A stretch of DNA of 64,000 bases, taken from NCBI RefSeq assembly GCF_009905605.1, contig NZ_JAAAKZ010000016.1, positions 1-64,000 of the forward strand, given 5' to 3'. Within the stretch, counting starts at the first letter, position 1, and each line of letters opens with the position of its first letter. The position numbers were made by a program, and so were the translations under genes. This document shows positions 49,213-59,198 of this stretch, piece by piece. Below the pieces are notes generated by a model. That model made no database searches. It worked only from the letters and a program-made list of their open reading frames with translations, and was not told where the DNA came from. The stretch is from Runella sp. CRIBMP. GTDB taxonomy: Bacteria > Bacteroidota > Bacteroidia > Cytophagales > Spirosomataceae.

Positions 49213-49290
49213 TGATGTAATTTAATACTCGTTCAATATTAGAACTTAATAAGGGTTTTACCAATTTGCGCTAATAATTTAATTAGGCAT

Positions 49291-50703
49291 TTACCGCATC
49301 CACATCTCTAATTCCGTTGGCCCGGCCAAAGGCAGATTGATGCGCTGATTGCCGATGAGGTAGTCGCGTCCCTGCACGTGTACGGTCATGGTTTGGCCTG
49401 CTCGTTGGTGCATATCAATCAGGGCAATGTCGGTGGCGGTGAGATTGCCGGGCAATACGCGCCTCGAGGTTCGGCCTCGGAAGGTCTCAAACTGTTTCCA
49501 ATAATGATCCACGAGGTTGTTGGTGCCGTGCCAGGCTAGGCGTCGGGGACCGATGTAATTGGACGCAAACGGAATACCGCCAACCATGCCGTGCCAAAAC
49601 AGCAATCGGGGCGCAAATTTGTTATTGCGTTGGTTGTTGATGGTCGTGATGCCAGGCTGCTCCACGATGGGCAGGCCTGCGCCCGTGACGTCGGTGGTGC
49701 TAAAACGCGTTTTGACGGGGAAGAGCAGCTCACTGCCGGGCGTGTTGTATTTTTCATAATCGGCGGGCCGTACCTTCATGCGCCCGTCGCCTGAATCCAC
49801 CTCCCAATCCAGCTCCAGCCGCGTGGCCATCTCGGGGGAGCGGGCCGCAATGACCCCAAATTTTTTGGACCAATTCAATACCGTCGGCTGCTGCAGTAAT
49901 TCATCCGCATAGCGCATGGTGAGCGTACGCGTGCGCACGTCGAAAAACAGCCCAAGGTTAAACAGCTTGCGGAGTTCTTTGAGCAGGTCGGGAATGGTGA
50001 TAGCGGGCAGGTGGTTGCGGTACTGAATGACGGTATCGGTCGGCTCCACGGCAAAGGTATTGTAAAGCACGAGCCGTTGCATAATCACATCATCCACAAA
50101 CTCACCCTTTATCGTGAAATTGCATATATCTTCAATTTTCCCTAACAACCACCGCAGGTACATCATCGGCACTTTGGGGGTGCTGGCCGTATAGCCCGAT
50201 GTATATTCATTCATGTATCCACCAAAACCCACGGGCGGAGCGGTACCGTAGTAGCCCGCATTCTGAACCATGGGCAGGCAGTAGGCATCGGTGAGGTGAT
50301 TGGCCGCTGCCGTAAAAGTGACGGGCTTGGCCACGCTGCCGAAATCAATATCCGACAAAAGTACTTTCTGATAATCGCCAAAGACTTCGCCCAAGTTTTG
50401 GGTGTACATTACTTTGTAGCCATCGGCGGCCACTTCCCTCAGGGTGATGTAGCCACGCTCGATGAGCTCACCGTCGGCGTACTGTTCGCAGTACAAATCT
50501 TCGGTCGGGAAAGCGGCCTGAGGCTTATAATACCAGTTAAAAAACTTGTTGTTTTTGGGCGAAAATGGCACCACAAAATCCAATACCCTAGCCCCCTGAA
50601 TCACGTCAAAATCCAGTACAGGATTGAAGCGGTTGAGGGTGATGGTTTTGTTGGGTTGCAGGTCAATGGCCTGCCCTTCGAGACGAATTTGAAAGCTACT
50701 CAT
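49291..50703 (-). CDS. Probable phage tail protein downstream of the tape measure
   Basis: 470 aa, no signal peptide or membrane segment. It starts two bases after the stop of the tape-measure gene, so the two are translationally linked. The opening (FQIRLEGQAIDLQPN, followed by 'DFVVPFSPKNNKFFNWYY') and its place directly after a tape measure suggest a baseplate or distal-tail component. I cannot name the family by motif. The C-terminal third contains a 'FRGRTSRRVLPGNLTATD' segment and ends in GPTELEMWMR. Confidence 0.7.
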   Translation of the reverse strand: MSSFQIRLEGQAIDLQPNKTITLNRFNPVLDFDVIQGARVLDFVVPFSPKNNKFFNWYYKPQAAFPTEDLYCEQYADGELIERGYITLREVAADGYKVMYTQNLGEVFGDYQKVLLSDIDFGSVAKPVTFTAAANHLTDAYCLPMVQNAGYYGTAPPVGFGGYMNEYTSGYTASTPKVPMMYLRWLLGKIEDICNFTIKGEFVDDVIMQRLVLYNTFAVEPTDTVIQYRNHLPAITIPDLLKELRKLFNLGLFFDVRTRTLTMRYADELLQQPTVLNWSKKFGVIAARSPEMATRLELDWEVDSGDGRMKVRPADYEKYNTPGSELLFPVKTRFSTTDVTGAGLPIVEQPGITTINNQRNNKFAPRLLFWHGMVGGIPFASNYIGPRRLAWHGTNNLVDHYWKQFETFRGRTSRRVLPGNLTATDIALIDMHQRAGQTMTVHVQGRDYLIGNQRINLPLAGPTELEMWMR

Positions 50704-50705
50704 AA

Positions 50706-53700
50706 TTACAAATCAGATTTGGCAATGGCGGCGGCGGCCGACGAAAACGCGCCTTGGATTTCGTGCAGGCTGGGGCCGCTTGGTTTGTTTTTGATGTCGT
50801 TCAATAATCCCGAATGCGTTCGCAGTTCGCTGCCGTTTTGGCTCGTGGCTGCAAGGAGCAGGGAGAGTTTGCCGTTAGATTTTTTCAATTCTTCCAACAT
50901 ATCCTTTTGCATCTGCGTGTTTTCGGCAATCATGGCCTTGGTATCGCCCTGGTCGGGTACGCTCTCCACGTCGCCATCGGCGGGGGCGGGTGCAGGCTCA
51001 TCGTAGGTGGGGCGCTGCGGCTCGGAGTAGCCGCCGCCGTTGTTATCGTCCATGCCTCCGTACTGAAACATCCGCCCGCCATTGCGAAACATGAACGGCG
51101 TTTGGGCTACCGACACCACGCCACCGTCGCGCAGGGTGATGGGCGCGCCGTTTTTGTGCAGGCTGGAGTGCAGCAGTCGGTCAATGACGGGTCGGTTGTT
51201 TTTGTAGGTATTCCTGGACAAAATCATAAACGGCTCTCCGCCTTCCATTTCGCCAATTTCGCGGCCCGAGCTGCGATCGATCAGAGAGATACCAGAGTCG
51301 CCGTACTTGAGTCCGTGCCTTGGGCCTTGGGGGACACCCGCATTGCGCACGTAGCCGTTGGCGGCCTGAAACACCCCACCCTTTTCGCCCGAGAACTGCT
51401 GGCGTTTTATAGCGGCTATCTGCAAGCCCGTGGCCACGGCCGTAGCAGCCGCAAAAACGAGGTTGACGGGGAAGAAACCCGAGGCCAACGCTTTCACAAA
51501 GGCCATCCCACCGCTGATGAGCGCCATCGCAATCTGCAACTTTTTATCCCGCTCGAAGGCCGCTTTTTGGGCTTCCTTCAGTTTATTGTCGGCATTTTTG
51601 TTGATGCTCGTTACGCCTTTTTCGTACTCATCTTTGGAGATAAGGCCCTTCTTGTATTTTTCCTCCCATGCCTTGAGCTGCGTATCCTTCTCCTTTTTGA
51701 TGTTGGCTTCCTGCTTTTTTAGGTAGCCTTCATTGAGCTTCTGGAGGGCGGCTACACCCTGCTGGGCAATCTGCCCCACCTGCTCGGTGGTTTTGGAAAA
51801 TTGTTGAAAACGCTCCGAATTAAATACCGTATCGTTCTTGGTTTTTTGGGCCAAAAACTGCGTAAAGGCCGTAAAATCGCCTTTCATAATGCCGCGCAGG
51901 GCATCCGAAAATTTGACGTTATCGGCCTGCCGGGCGGTGTTGGCGGTCTGCTCCTCCCGTACTTTATCGTTGAGGTACTTTTGAAAACCCGCGTAGTCGC
52001 CATCTTGGGCTTTTTTCATCCAGCCCAAAAACTCCTCATTGTCCTTTTTGCGTTTGGCGGTGGCCTCTTCCTGCAGCTTTACTTTGTCGGCTTGCAGCTT
52101 GGCTTCGTTTTGCTGAAGCTGAGACGTGAGCGACGCATCAATGGCCTTGATGGCCGTGGCGCGTTTGTCGGTATCCTGAATGCTCTCGGTGATACGTTTC
52201 TTTTCGGCTTCCGCTTCATTTTTGAGCTTCTGGTCCTTGTACCTGTTCTCGGCTTCGAGCAGTTGGAGTTTGGCGTCGTGCTGGGCCTGCGCGTTGTTTT
52301 TAGTGAGCGAAAGCGAAAGTTTGGCGTTTTCGATTTCGGCCTTAAATCCTACATCCAAGAGTAGTTGATCCTCTTTCCGTTTTTTATCGCGGGCCGCCGC
52401 TTCATCCGCCTCTTTTTTCTTGGCGGCGGCGGCTTCGTCGGCCTCCTTTTTCTTGGCGGCCGCTTCCTCTTTTTTGGTGGCATCGTCCTTGATTTTGTCA
52501 ATTTTGGCCTGATGCGTCTGCTCCAGTACTTCGAGCTGTTGTTTTTTGAGGGTCTCGGCGGCCTTGGTATCGTTGATGCGCTGCACCTCCCGTTTGTACT
52601 TCAGCTCCTCAGCGGCCAGGGCGCGTTCCAAGTCATTTTTGATGAGCGACACCCGCCCGTCTTCGATGGCTTTGTTGGCATTGGCATCAGCGGTTTCGCG
52701 GTCTTTGGCGTCTTTTTCGACGGCTTTTTTGGCCGATGCCGACACTTTCCCCTGATTGGCCGTTTTGTGTTTTACGACCTCATCGTCAGATTTTTTGTCC
52801 AAATCGCGCAGCTCGGTGCGGGTTTTGAGATTGAGGGCCTTGAGCTGTTTGTCGCGCTCGGTTTCATCCTTGATATTTTCCAGAATGTAGGCTTTGCGCG
52901 CGGTGTGCTCGGCTTTGATGGCATCGCCTTTGGTCTTGGTGACGGCTGCCGTGTGGGTGGTTTCGAGCTTGGCCAGCTCGGCCGCTTTGGCGGTGGCATC
53001 CTTAAAAGTCTTATCAATGCGGGCTTTTTCGGCGGCGTATTTGGCGTTTTCGGAGGCAATGGACCTATCTTGTACGTCTTTGATTTTGTTGATTTGAACC
53101 TCGGCCACGTTTTTGGTCCAGCTGTTGCCGATCGATTTGAAGTTTTTGTCGGCATTGGCCAACATATTATCGAAGGTCGCCGCAGGGTTGATTTTAAAAT
53201 CTGCCCCGAAGAAGTTAAGCACTTCTTTGCCTTTGTTGACCAAGGCCGCCAAACCATCGTAGGCAAAGCCAACAACGGTAACTAAGGTTCGGAATGGAAT
53301 GGTGGCGGCATTGATTACCAGCCCCAATGCGGTCATTACATCACGGACACTGACGCTAACGTCGTTAAATTCAAACAGTACCGAGATGGCTCGTTTATAG
53401 CTTTCCCACACACTGCCGAGGATTTCGGCGATATTTTCAAAGACAATGGCGACTGGCTCGGAGTTTTCGACCACCGATTTGATGATTTCAATGCCCGAAT
53501 TCATGGCATCCATCACGCCCAGGAATACGGGCTTGAGCACGTCGCCCAGGATGATTTTGAGCGCGTCGTAATTATCTCCAAGGTTAGATAGTTTTCCCTC
53601 CAGTGTGCCAGAGATAGCGGCCATCCCGCCCATGATCCCCTGCAATTCGCCAAAGCTGAGCAGGGCTTCTTGGATGGCTTCGGGGGTATTGGCGATGGTT

Positions 53701-54557
53701 TTCTGTACGCCTTTGAAAGACAGCTCTACCTGCTCACCGTTTTTGGAGGCTTGGATACCAAATTCTTTGAGGCGCTCAAATTCGCCAGTGGTAGCATCCA
53801 GAATGGCCTCCGTGAGTTGGTCGAAGGATTTGCCTTGAGAGGCGGCAATATCGCCCATCTTGGTCATTTCGGCCATGGTAGGCTGCAAGCCCCGGTTGAC
53901 GTACTTGACGTAGCTTTCGGTCAGCTCATCGACGGTAAAGGGCGTAGTGGCGGCGAGGGTTTTGATATCGTCCATGGCCTTGGTAGCCGCTTCTTGTGTA
54001 CCCAAGGCATTTTTCAGCACCGCTTCGTAGCGTTCAAATTTCCCTGCCGTTTCAAAGATTTCTTTCCCGAAATCAATCATGCTGCCGATGGCACCCGTGA
54101 TGGCTTCGACGGTGAAAGCGGCGGCAAAGTTGGCTTTGAAAGACGTCCAGAAGCCGTTTTGCTCTTCGCCTTCGCCCTTGATGCGCTTCATGGCCTCGCG
54201 GGTACCGTCGATTTTTTCATCGACTTCACTGAAGTCTTTCAGCTTGTCAATCCATTCTTCACTGCCTACTTTGAGGTTTCCGAGTTCGCGGTTGAGCTGA
54301 CGGCTACGGGCGGTGAGCTCGTTCATCGACGCATCGTTGAGGTCGATGTTGCGGGTCATCTCCTTGATTTCGTCGTTGACGTCCTTCTGAAGGCGTTTTA
54401 ATTCCTTCCACGTCTCACTCCCTTTTTCTCCGTTTAGCTCCAAAAGGCGCATTTCGGAGTTGATTTCTTTCAGGCCTTTTTGGAGGCCGTCGATGGTTTC
54501 GGCCGACTCATCCCCCAGGATTTCGAGCCTGAGCCGGGCTACTTCTTCTAATGTCAT
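50706..54557 (-). CDS. Phage tail tape-measure protein
   Basis: 1283 aa, mostly alpha-helical. An N-terminal coiled part (about 1-135) precedes a tape-measure-like core (about 140-400, 'FKANFAAAFTVEAITGAIG', 'ATTPFTVDELTESYVKYVNRGLQP', 'LTEAILDATTGEFERLKEFG'), a hydrophobic stretch (about 406-437), a long K/E/A-rich coiled coil (about 480-960) and two hydrophobic segments (about 1000-1045). The tail is polar and glycine/proline-rich. Length sets tail length in such proteins. It is followed after two bases by a tail protein. Many plus-strand open frames here are its antisense shadow. Confidence 0.93.
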   Translation of the reverse strand: MTLEEVARLRLEILGDESAETIDGLQKGLKEINSEMRLLELNGEKGSETWKELKRLQKDVNDEIKEMTRNIDLNDASMNELTARSRQLNRELGNLKVGSEEWIDKLKDFSEVDEKIDGTREAMKRIKGEGEEQNGFWTSFKANFAAAFTVEAITGAIGSMIDFGKEIFETAGKFERYEAVLKNALGTQEAATKAMDDIKTLAATTPFTVDELTESYVKYVNRGLQPTMAEMTKMGDIAASQGKSFDQLTEAILDATTGEFERLKEFGIQASKNGEQVELSFKGVQKTIANTPEAIQEALLSFGELQGIMGGMAAISGTLEGKLSNLGDNYDALKIILGDVLKPVFLGVMDAMNSGIEIIKSVVENSEPVAIVFENIAEILGSVWESYKRAISVLFEFNDVSVSVRDVMTALGLVINAATIPFRTLVTVVGFAYDGLAALVNKGKEVLNFFGADFKINPAATFDNMLANADKNFKSIGNSWTKNVAEVQINKIKDVQDRSIASENAKYAAEKARIDKTFKDATAKAAELAKLETTHTAAVTKTKGDAIKAEHTARKAYILENIKDETERDKQLKALNLKTRTELRDLDKKSDDEVVKHKTANQGKVSASAKKAVEKDAKDRETADANANKAIEDGRVSLIKNDLERALAAEELKYKREVQRINDTKAAETLKKQQLEVLEQTHQAKIDKIKDDATKKEEAAAKKKEADEAAAAKKKEADEAAARDKKRKEDQLLLDVGFKAEIENAKLSLSLTKNNAQAQHDAKLQLLEAENRYKDQKLKNEAEAEKKRITESIQDTDKRATAIKAIDASLTSQLQQNEAKLQADKVKLQEEATAKRKKDNEEFLGWMKKAQDGDYAGFQKYLNDKVREEQTANTARQADNVKFSDALRGIMKGDFTAFTQFLAQKTKNDTVFNSERFQQFSKTTEQVGQIAQQGVAALQKLNEGYLKKQEANIKKEKDTQLKAWEEKYKKGLISKDEYEKGVTSINKNADNKLKEAQKAAFERDKKLQIAMALISGGMAFVKALASGFFPVNLVFAAATAVATGLQIAAIKRQQFSGEKGGVFQAANGYVRNAGVPQGPRHGLKYGDSGISLIDRSSGREIGEMEGGEPFMILSRNTYKNNRPVIDRLLHSSLHKNGAPITLRDGGVVSVAQTPFMFRNGGRMFQYGGMDDNNGGGYSEPQRPTYDEPAPAPADGDVESVPDQGDTKAMIAENTQMQKDMLEELKKSNGKLSLLLAATSQNGSELRTHSGLLNDIKNKPSGPSLHEIQGAFSSAAAAIAKSDL

Positions 54558-54569
54558 GGCTGTATACGC

Positions 54570-54604
54570 AAAAAAGGTACGATGCCAATTTGCACCGTAC
54601 CTTT
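54570..54604 (-). terminator. Terminator after the S74 fibre gene
   Basis: AAAGGTACG (54573-54581) pairs with CGTACCTTT (54596-54604); on the minus strand T continues to 54570. It separates the fibre gene from the tape-measure gene. Confidence 0.7.
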
Positions 54605-54636
54605 CAGGTATAACAGGACAGGAAAAAGGGGAAATG

Positions 54637-55845
54637 CTACCTCTTAGCGGCCTCGGAATCGTTCATTTTTGCTTCGGTTTTGGCGGTTTCCATTTCCGTC
54701 ATTCGTTGGGCCAGCGCAGCCAGCTGTTTTTTCAAATCGTTGATTTCAGACTGCTGTTCATCATTCTGCTGTTTTAATTCCTTGGCGGCATTGACCAATG
54801 GCATCACAAAATCAGAGTAGGCCAGTGAATACATGCCATCATCGGATTTCTTTAAGCCACTGAAGGGCACATTCAACTCTTTCATAACGGCTTCAATATC
54901 TTGTGCAACAAAACCATCATGACGCACATGGGTATTATCTGACTTGTAACTGTAAGAAACGGTTTGGAGTTTGTTGATAAAGTCTAACCCCAAACGAGAA
55001 GTATAAATGATATTTTCTTTTAAACGACGGTCAGAGGGATAAGTATAAGCCACTTGCCCTTCAATAACAGTTACTTGGGCATTTCCAAGGCGTATTTTAT
55101 TAGAAGCGTTAACGGAGGCTAGGTATCCAAGGGCTGTTGCATTGTTTAGATTAGAAGAATTGGCATTAGCCTGAGTACCAATGAATGTATTATTCCTTCC
55201 AGTAGAATTTGAGAGTCCAGCGCTAATTCCCAAAGCAGTATTACTGTAGCCTGTCGTGTTGTTAATTAGCGAGGTAGCTCCAATGGCCGTGTTTTGAGTC
55301 CCCGTCGTGTTGTTGTACAGTGCATAGTTTCCATAGGCAGTGTTTTCATAGCCTATCGTGTTGCTTTGCAGCGCTTCGGCACCATAGGCTGTGTTATAAT
55401 AGCCCGTCGTATTGCTTTGCAGAGCTTTGGATCCATTCGCGGTGTTTTCATAGCCCGTCGTATTGCTTTGTAGCGCATAAATTCCAGTCGCCGTATTGTA
55501 AACTCCACTCGTGTTGCTTACTAGGGCAGATTCTCCGTGGCCCGTGTTGTAACTGCCTGTCGTATTGTTTCTCAGTACAGAGGCCCCTGTAGCTGTATTT
55601 TTAACGCCTATCGTGTTGAAAACAAGCGCTCCGGATCCAATGGCGGTATTACTATTACCTGTTGTATTGGCTTTAAGAGTAGATGGCCCTAAAGCAACGT
55701 TCGTTGTATCCGCCGAGGGATTACTTTTGCTCTGTAACCCCTTAGGTGTAATAAGTATTGAACCATGGGCATTGGATTGGGTAGAAATTTGACCCATGCT
55801 GTACAAACTGCACATTAACATAGATAAAATAAGACTCTTTTTCAT
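54637..55845 (-). CDS. Repeat-rich tail fibre with S74 peptidase/chaperone domain
   Basis: 402 aa beginning with a signal-like segment (1-19, ending GQIS). Residues about 50-235 are nine or so repeats of a 22-residue unit of the type 'NTTGxxNTAxGxxALxS', as in collagen-like or YadA-head-like beta-rolls. The C-terminal part carries the S74 hallmark SDRRLKENI (near 274), followed by 'GFVAQDIEAVMKE' and a final coiled coil. S74 domains trimerise fibres and cut themselves off. It is an unusual member in having a signal-like N-terminus, which may mean it is an exported host-type protein with the same domain. The 66-bp DNA repeats invite copy-number change. Confidence 0.85.
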   Translation of the reverse strand: MKKSLILSMLMCSLYSMGQISTQSNAHGSILITPKGLQSKSNPSADTTNVALGPSTLKANTTGNSNTAIGSGALVFNTIGVKNTATGASVLRNNTTGSYNTGHGESALVSNTSGVYNTATGIYALQSNTTGYENTANGSKALQSNTTGYYNTAYGAEALQSNTIGYENTAYGNYALYNNTTGTQNTAIGATSLINNTTGYSNTALGISAGLSNSTGRNNTFIGTQANANSSNLNNATALGYLASVNASNKIRLGNAQVTVIEGQVAYTYPSDRRLKENIIYTSRLGLDFINKLQTVSYSYKSDNTHVRHDGFVAQDIEAVMKELNVPFSGLKKSDDGMYSLAYSDFVMPLVNAAKELKQQNDEQQSEINDLKKQLAALAQRMTEMETAKTEAKMNDSEAAKR

Positions 55846-55978
55846 GGTTTACTAAGTTCCTGCTCCCTACCAAGGAATAATTAGTTGGGGTATGGCTATG
55901 CCCTGAGGGAGTCACAAGGCATGGTGGAAAGTCACGAATATAATGCAAGAGTTAGGGATTGCAAAGTACGATTCAATT

Positions 55979-56503
55979 TTATGTAACGGCCTCCTTCATG
56001 GCTTTGAGCACAATGCCCTGAGCGCGGTCGAGCATACGGCGACGCATGACATTCAAAAAATTGGCCTTGGTGGAATTGTACCAGGCAGAGCGGCTTTTGC
56101 GGCGTACGGTGGGCACCCGTTTTCGGCTCATGGCCACGGACCATGCCACACGTTTGGCGGCATTTTTGATGTTGCTCACATCGACCGAACTATACCCGGG
56201 CACGTAGGCAAATTTTTCTAACCCTACTTTTTCGACAAAATCTTCCATGGCCTCAATGGGTGGCATGAGCGCATAGGTCAATACGCGCATATCCTTGAAG
56301 CGGCCATAGCCTTTGAAGTGAATTACTCCCGCCACCGAAAGCCTGCCGGCGGTTTGGATGATTTCATGTTCAAAACTGTTTTTTAAATCTCCGGAAAGAA
56401 TGATGCCTGCGCGCTCAATGGCTTTTTCAAAATAACCCACGGCATCGCGGGTTATTTCTTCGGCCAACTCCGTGGCCTCTCGTTGAAGTTCTTCGCTTAT
56501 CAT
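55979..56503 (-). CDS. Phage protein of unknown function (178-aa frame)
   Basis: 174 aa from ATG 56503, whose A-T-G-A overlaps the stop of the upstream gene; the longer frame starts at a TTG (56515). Helical start (EELQREATELAEEIT), then 'GDLKNSFEHEIIQ', and a basic C-terminal half (RKRVPTVRRKSR). Its position among tail genes and its size would suit a head-tail connector or minor tail protein (HK97 gp10-like) but I see no decisive motif. Confidence 0.7.
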   Translation of the reverse strand: MISEELQREATELAEEITRDAVGYFEKAIERAGIILSGDLKNSFEHEIIQTAGRLSVAGVIHFKGYGRFKDMRVLTYALMPPIEAMEDFVEKVGLEKFAYVPGYSSVDVSNIKNAAKRVAWSVAMSRKRVPTVRRKSRSAWYNSTKANFLNVMRRRMLDRAQGIVLKAMKEAVT

Positions 56504-58497
56504 GCTGGTTCGCAAATTATAACAAGATTAGGGTCGCCCCAATTGACCGCAATGTTGGCAATTCGGTAGGTCTGATTGCCTGCCAATACCGCACTGGTGA
56601 AGCCCTTGGAAGGAATCCGAATCCTGAAATTGGCAAACGGCGACGCGGAATATTGCACCCGAATATCAATATTGTAGATGCCTTGATTCAGGCCAGCGGC
56701 GGCATATCGAACGCTTGGGCTGTTGTAACTTGTGTTGGTAATTATCTCTACCCCGCCCACGATAACGGCAAAAATAGGCTGCGTCGAGGCCGTGGGGCAG
56801 GCGTTGGTGATACCAATCGGAATGGGCGTTGGCACAATACAAGTACCGTAAGCGTTGGCGTTTTCCTGCGTATCCATGGCATTGGCGGCGGCGGCCGCTT
56901 TGCCGTCGGCGTCGCCTTGGCTTACTTCGGAGCCGTAAGCACCAGCCGCTACCGTGATGGTCCAGTTGCCACCCACCTGCCCAACGGCGCAGTTGTTGCG
57001 TTTATAGACCGACGTTTGGTTCAATACCGTATTTTGGTAAGGAGTGGTGATGGCTTCGCAATCGGCGCTGTCCCACGACGGAATGTACCCTTCGGTACCT
57101 ACGACGTTGGGTTTTTGGGTACGGGGTTTGACATCTTCACCGTTGTCGATGTAGTATTTTACGAGCAATCCGTACCGCTTTTTACCGTTGCGGAGTCCCG
57201 TTGACTGATTCAGCTCACAGGCCTGTGCGTCGCCGCGCCAACCCGTAGGCCGCGCAGGAGCCGAGGCCAGTGCGGGCAGGCGGCTATAAGAAGTTTCTTT
57301 GTTGGTGTACCTGAAGGTGAGCGTACGGCCAACGGTCTTTTCGCGGTCATCATCGGCCAAGTAACTATCTGAAATGAGCGTGAGCGGGATATGCTCGCGG
57401 TCGGTAATCAAATAGACCTGCTCGGCAAAAAACAGTTCCTGCCAATAATCGCGCATTCCTTTGCCCTGGTATTGGTAACCCGTGGAGACGGTAAGCTCAC
57501 GCTCCCCCGTGACCCGGTTGATGACTCGCTCCGAAACATCGGGCAAATACTCATACCCCCTGAACTGTTCGGCGGTTTGGCGCTGTACTTTTAGATTTTC
57601 GCTGGCGTCGCCATAGCAAGCCAGGGTATCAAACAGGCCGAGGCTGTTTTGGAAAAGAATATAACGTAACGTACGGTAAGGCTGACGGTACATGAGGTAG
57701 TTTCGTTCTTCCGAAAGCCGCTCATTGTTTTCGTTAGAGAGCCAAACTTTGTACCGGCTCACGGGCTTGCCAGCCACGTTGGTGCGGGCTTGGAGGTCGA
57801 GCTGCGTAGGGCCAACGGGGCAAACATACACCGCCATTGACGATACATCATCGAGGGCCAGGGCCGTGATCGTTTCGACGCTCCAGTCGTCGTAGGTGAT
57901 TTCGACCCGTAGCCTCAGCTCCGACGGGGTGGGGCTAAAGTTGGTGATGAAGCCCAAATACTCGGGTTGGTCGGGGCGAAGGGGAGCCCAGTCAGGTTTC
58001 CAAGTCAGGAAACGGCGACCACTACCGACGTAGCTCGTAAAGAATTTGTCTTTATAGGCGGCGTAGTCAGTTTCTGCAAAACCACCCCGGTACACATACG
58101 ATGATGGTTGGATAGTTTCGTCGATGGGAGCGCTGCCGTTTTTGCGGATGGCCTTGGTGTAGTAGGGCCGCACGAGGGTTTCACAGATGGCAATTTGGCT
58201 GAGGCCAAACACGGGCACGCGGCTCTCTACCAAGCCGTGTAGTAGATCCTGAATTTCGAAATTTGCGCCCGGGTAGGCCGTAACCCCCGCGACGGTTTGG
58301 GGCGGCTCTTCGCTTCCCTCCAGCGTGGTCAATGAAATAAAACCACCCTGATAAAATTCAGGCACAAAAACTTCCAAATAGTAGCGCAGGGGCATCCTGT
58401 CGGGGTAAGTGACGGGACTGGAGGCATCGACATTGACGACGATGGGCAGTTTGGAAAGCTGCAAATCCTGATGGGTGATATTAGCTAAGTAATCCAT
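56500..58497 (-). CDS. Phage structural protein with DUF5977-like region
   Basis: 665 aa from ATG 58497 (the open frame begins earlier at TTG 58518). Mostly beta-rich. A C-terminal stretch (about 505-560), 'NCAVGQVGGNWTITVAAGAYGSEVSQGDADGKAAAAA', is the DUF5977-type segment found in Bacteroidota surface and phage-like proteins; 'NYLMYRQPYRTLRYILFQN' precedes it. The last 100 residues form another beta-domain. Probably a large tail or baseplate protein. It overlaps the upstream gene by 17 bases and the downstream gene by 4. Confidence 0.75.
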   Translation of the reverse strand: MDYLANITHQDLQLSKLPIVVNVDASSPVTYPDRMPLRYYLEVFVPEFYQGGFISLTTLEGSEEPPQTVAGVTAYPGANFEIQDLLHGLVESRVPVFGLSQIAICETLVRPYYTKAIRKNGSAPIDETIQPSSYVYRGGFAETDYAAYKDKFFTSYVGSGRRFLTWKPDWAPLRPDQPEYLGFITNFSPTPSELRLRVEITYDDWSVETITALALDDVSSMAVYVCPVGPTQLDLQARTNVAGKPVSRYKVWLSNENNERLSEERNYLMYRQPYRTLRYILFQNSLGLFDTLACYGDASENLKVQRQTAEQFRGYEYLPDVSERVINRVTGERELTVSTGYQYQGKGMRDYWQELFFAEQVYLITDREHIPLTLISDSYLADDDREKTVGRTLTFRYTNKETSYSRLPALASAPARPTGWRGDAQACELNQSTGLRNGKKRYGLLVKYYIDNGEDVKPRTQKPNVVGTEGYIPSWDSADCEAITTPYQNTVLNQTSVYKRNNCAVGQVGGNWTITVAAGAYGSEVSQGDADGKAAAAANAMDTQENANAYGTCIVPTPIPIGITNACPTASTQPIFAVIVGGVEIITNTSYNSPSVRYAAAGLNQGIYNIDIRVQYSASPFANFRIRIPSKGFTSAVLAGNQTYRIANIAVNWGDPNLVIICEPA

Positions 58498-58942
58498 TTG
58501 CGGTAAATCTAAGTTCAAATTCTAATCTCCAACCCCAATGACTACCCGCCCAGCCGCGATCGACGGCGGTTTTTTTCATGCCGCTGATGGTGCAATCGAG
58601 CGTACCTTTGTTGCGGTTATCCAATCGCATCTTTTTTTGCAAGCCTTGCAGGAGCCGCATCGCATCGACCTCGGCCTGCACCTGCGCGGCGCGGTCATCG
58701 AGGGGAGCGGAGCAGATAACGCTGATGCCGCCGTAGTAGGCTTCGATGAGCTGCCCAGCACCGTTGTCTTCCGAGACGATTTCGGGTTGTTCGAGCCAGG
58801 CGAAGGGATAGGAGAAATCTTCCTTGGAGGTGGCATAACTGATGCCCAGCTCTACCCCGCCATACAGGAAGAACAGTTGCTGAGCTTCGGCCCAAGCTTT
58901 GAAGTAATCAAGATAGTTTTGAAAATCAGCCGTGATAATCAT
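58481..58942 (-). CDS. Phage protein of unknown function (159-aa frame)
   Basis: 153 aa from ATG 58942; the longer frame starts at a TTG (58960). Visible features are an aromatic-rich start (FQNYLDYFKAW, LFFLYGG) and a 'WGWRLEFELRFTANG' end, reminiscent of small tail-terminator or completion proteins, but I do not recognise the family. It is the first gene after the plus-strand cargo unit and lies behind a terminator-like hairpin. Confidence 0.65.
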   Translation of the reverse strand: MIITADFQNYLDYFKAWAEAQQLFFLYGGVELGISYATSKEDFSYPFAWLEQPEIVSEDNGAGQLIEAYYGGISVICSAPLDDRAAQVQAEVDAMRLLQGLQKKMRLDNRNKGTLDCTISGMKKTAVDRGWAGSHWGWRLEFELRFTANGLLS

Positions 58943-58963
58943 CGTTGGGTTTTTGCCCAAAAC

Positions 58964-58990
58964 AAAAAAATCCTGCCGAGGTACGACAGG
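58964..58990 (-). terminator. Hairpin with T-run before the 159-aa gene
   Basis: CCTGCCGA region (58972-58979) pairs with CGACAGG (58984-58990), with one wobble; on the minus strand T follows to 58964. A related 20-base segment (GTACGACAGGACAGGAAAAT) occurs at 54607. Confidence 0.6.
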
Positions 58991-59198
58991 ACAGGAAAAT
59001 GATTGAATTTAATTGGACTGACGATAGTTATGGCACTATGGCTATTAGTCATCGTTTTAAAAAAAAACAGTCATTTTTTGATTTAAAACTAAATTCTTGC
59101 TATGTGTAATACATTTTTTTTTAGCTTGCGAAGCAAACCTCCTCTTAAGTAGGTAAAGTCTACATAGGTATTAAAAAGTAAAAAATATAATCTAGTAA

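Noticed and set aside
51801-54401. Long plus-strand frames opposite the tape measure
   Set aside because: Phe/Gly/Leu-rich products typical of the antisense of a Lys/Glu/Ala coiled coil.
58943-58960. TTG start of the 159-aa frame
   Set aside because: ATG at 58942 is a better start; the same reasoning was used for 58518 (ATG 58497) and 56515 (ATG 56503).
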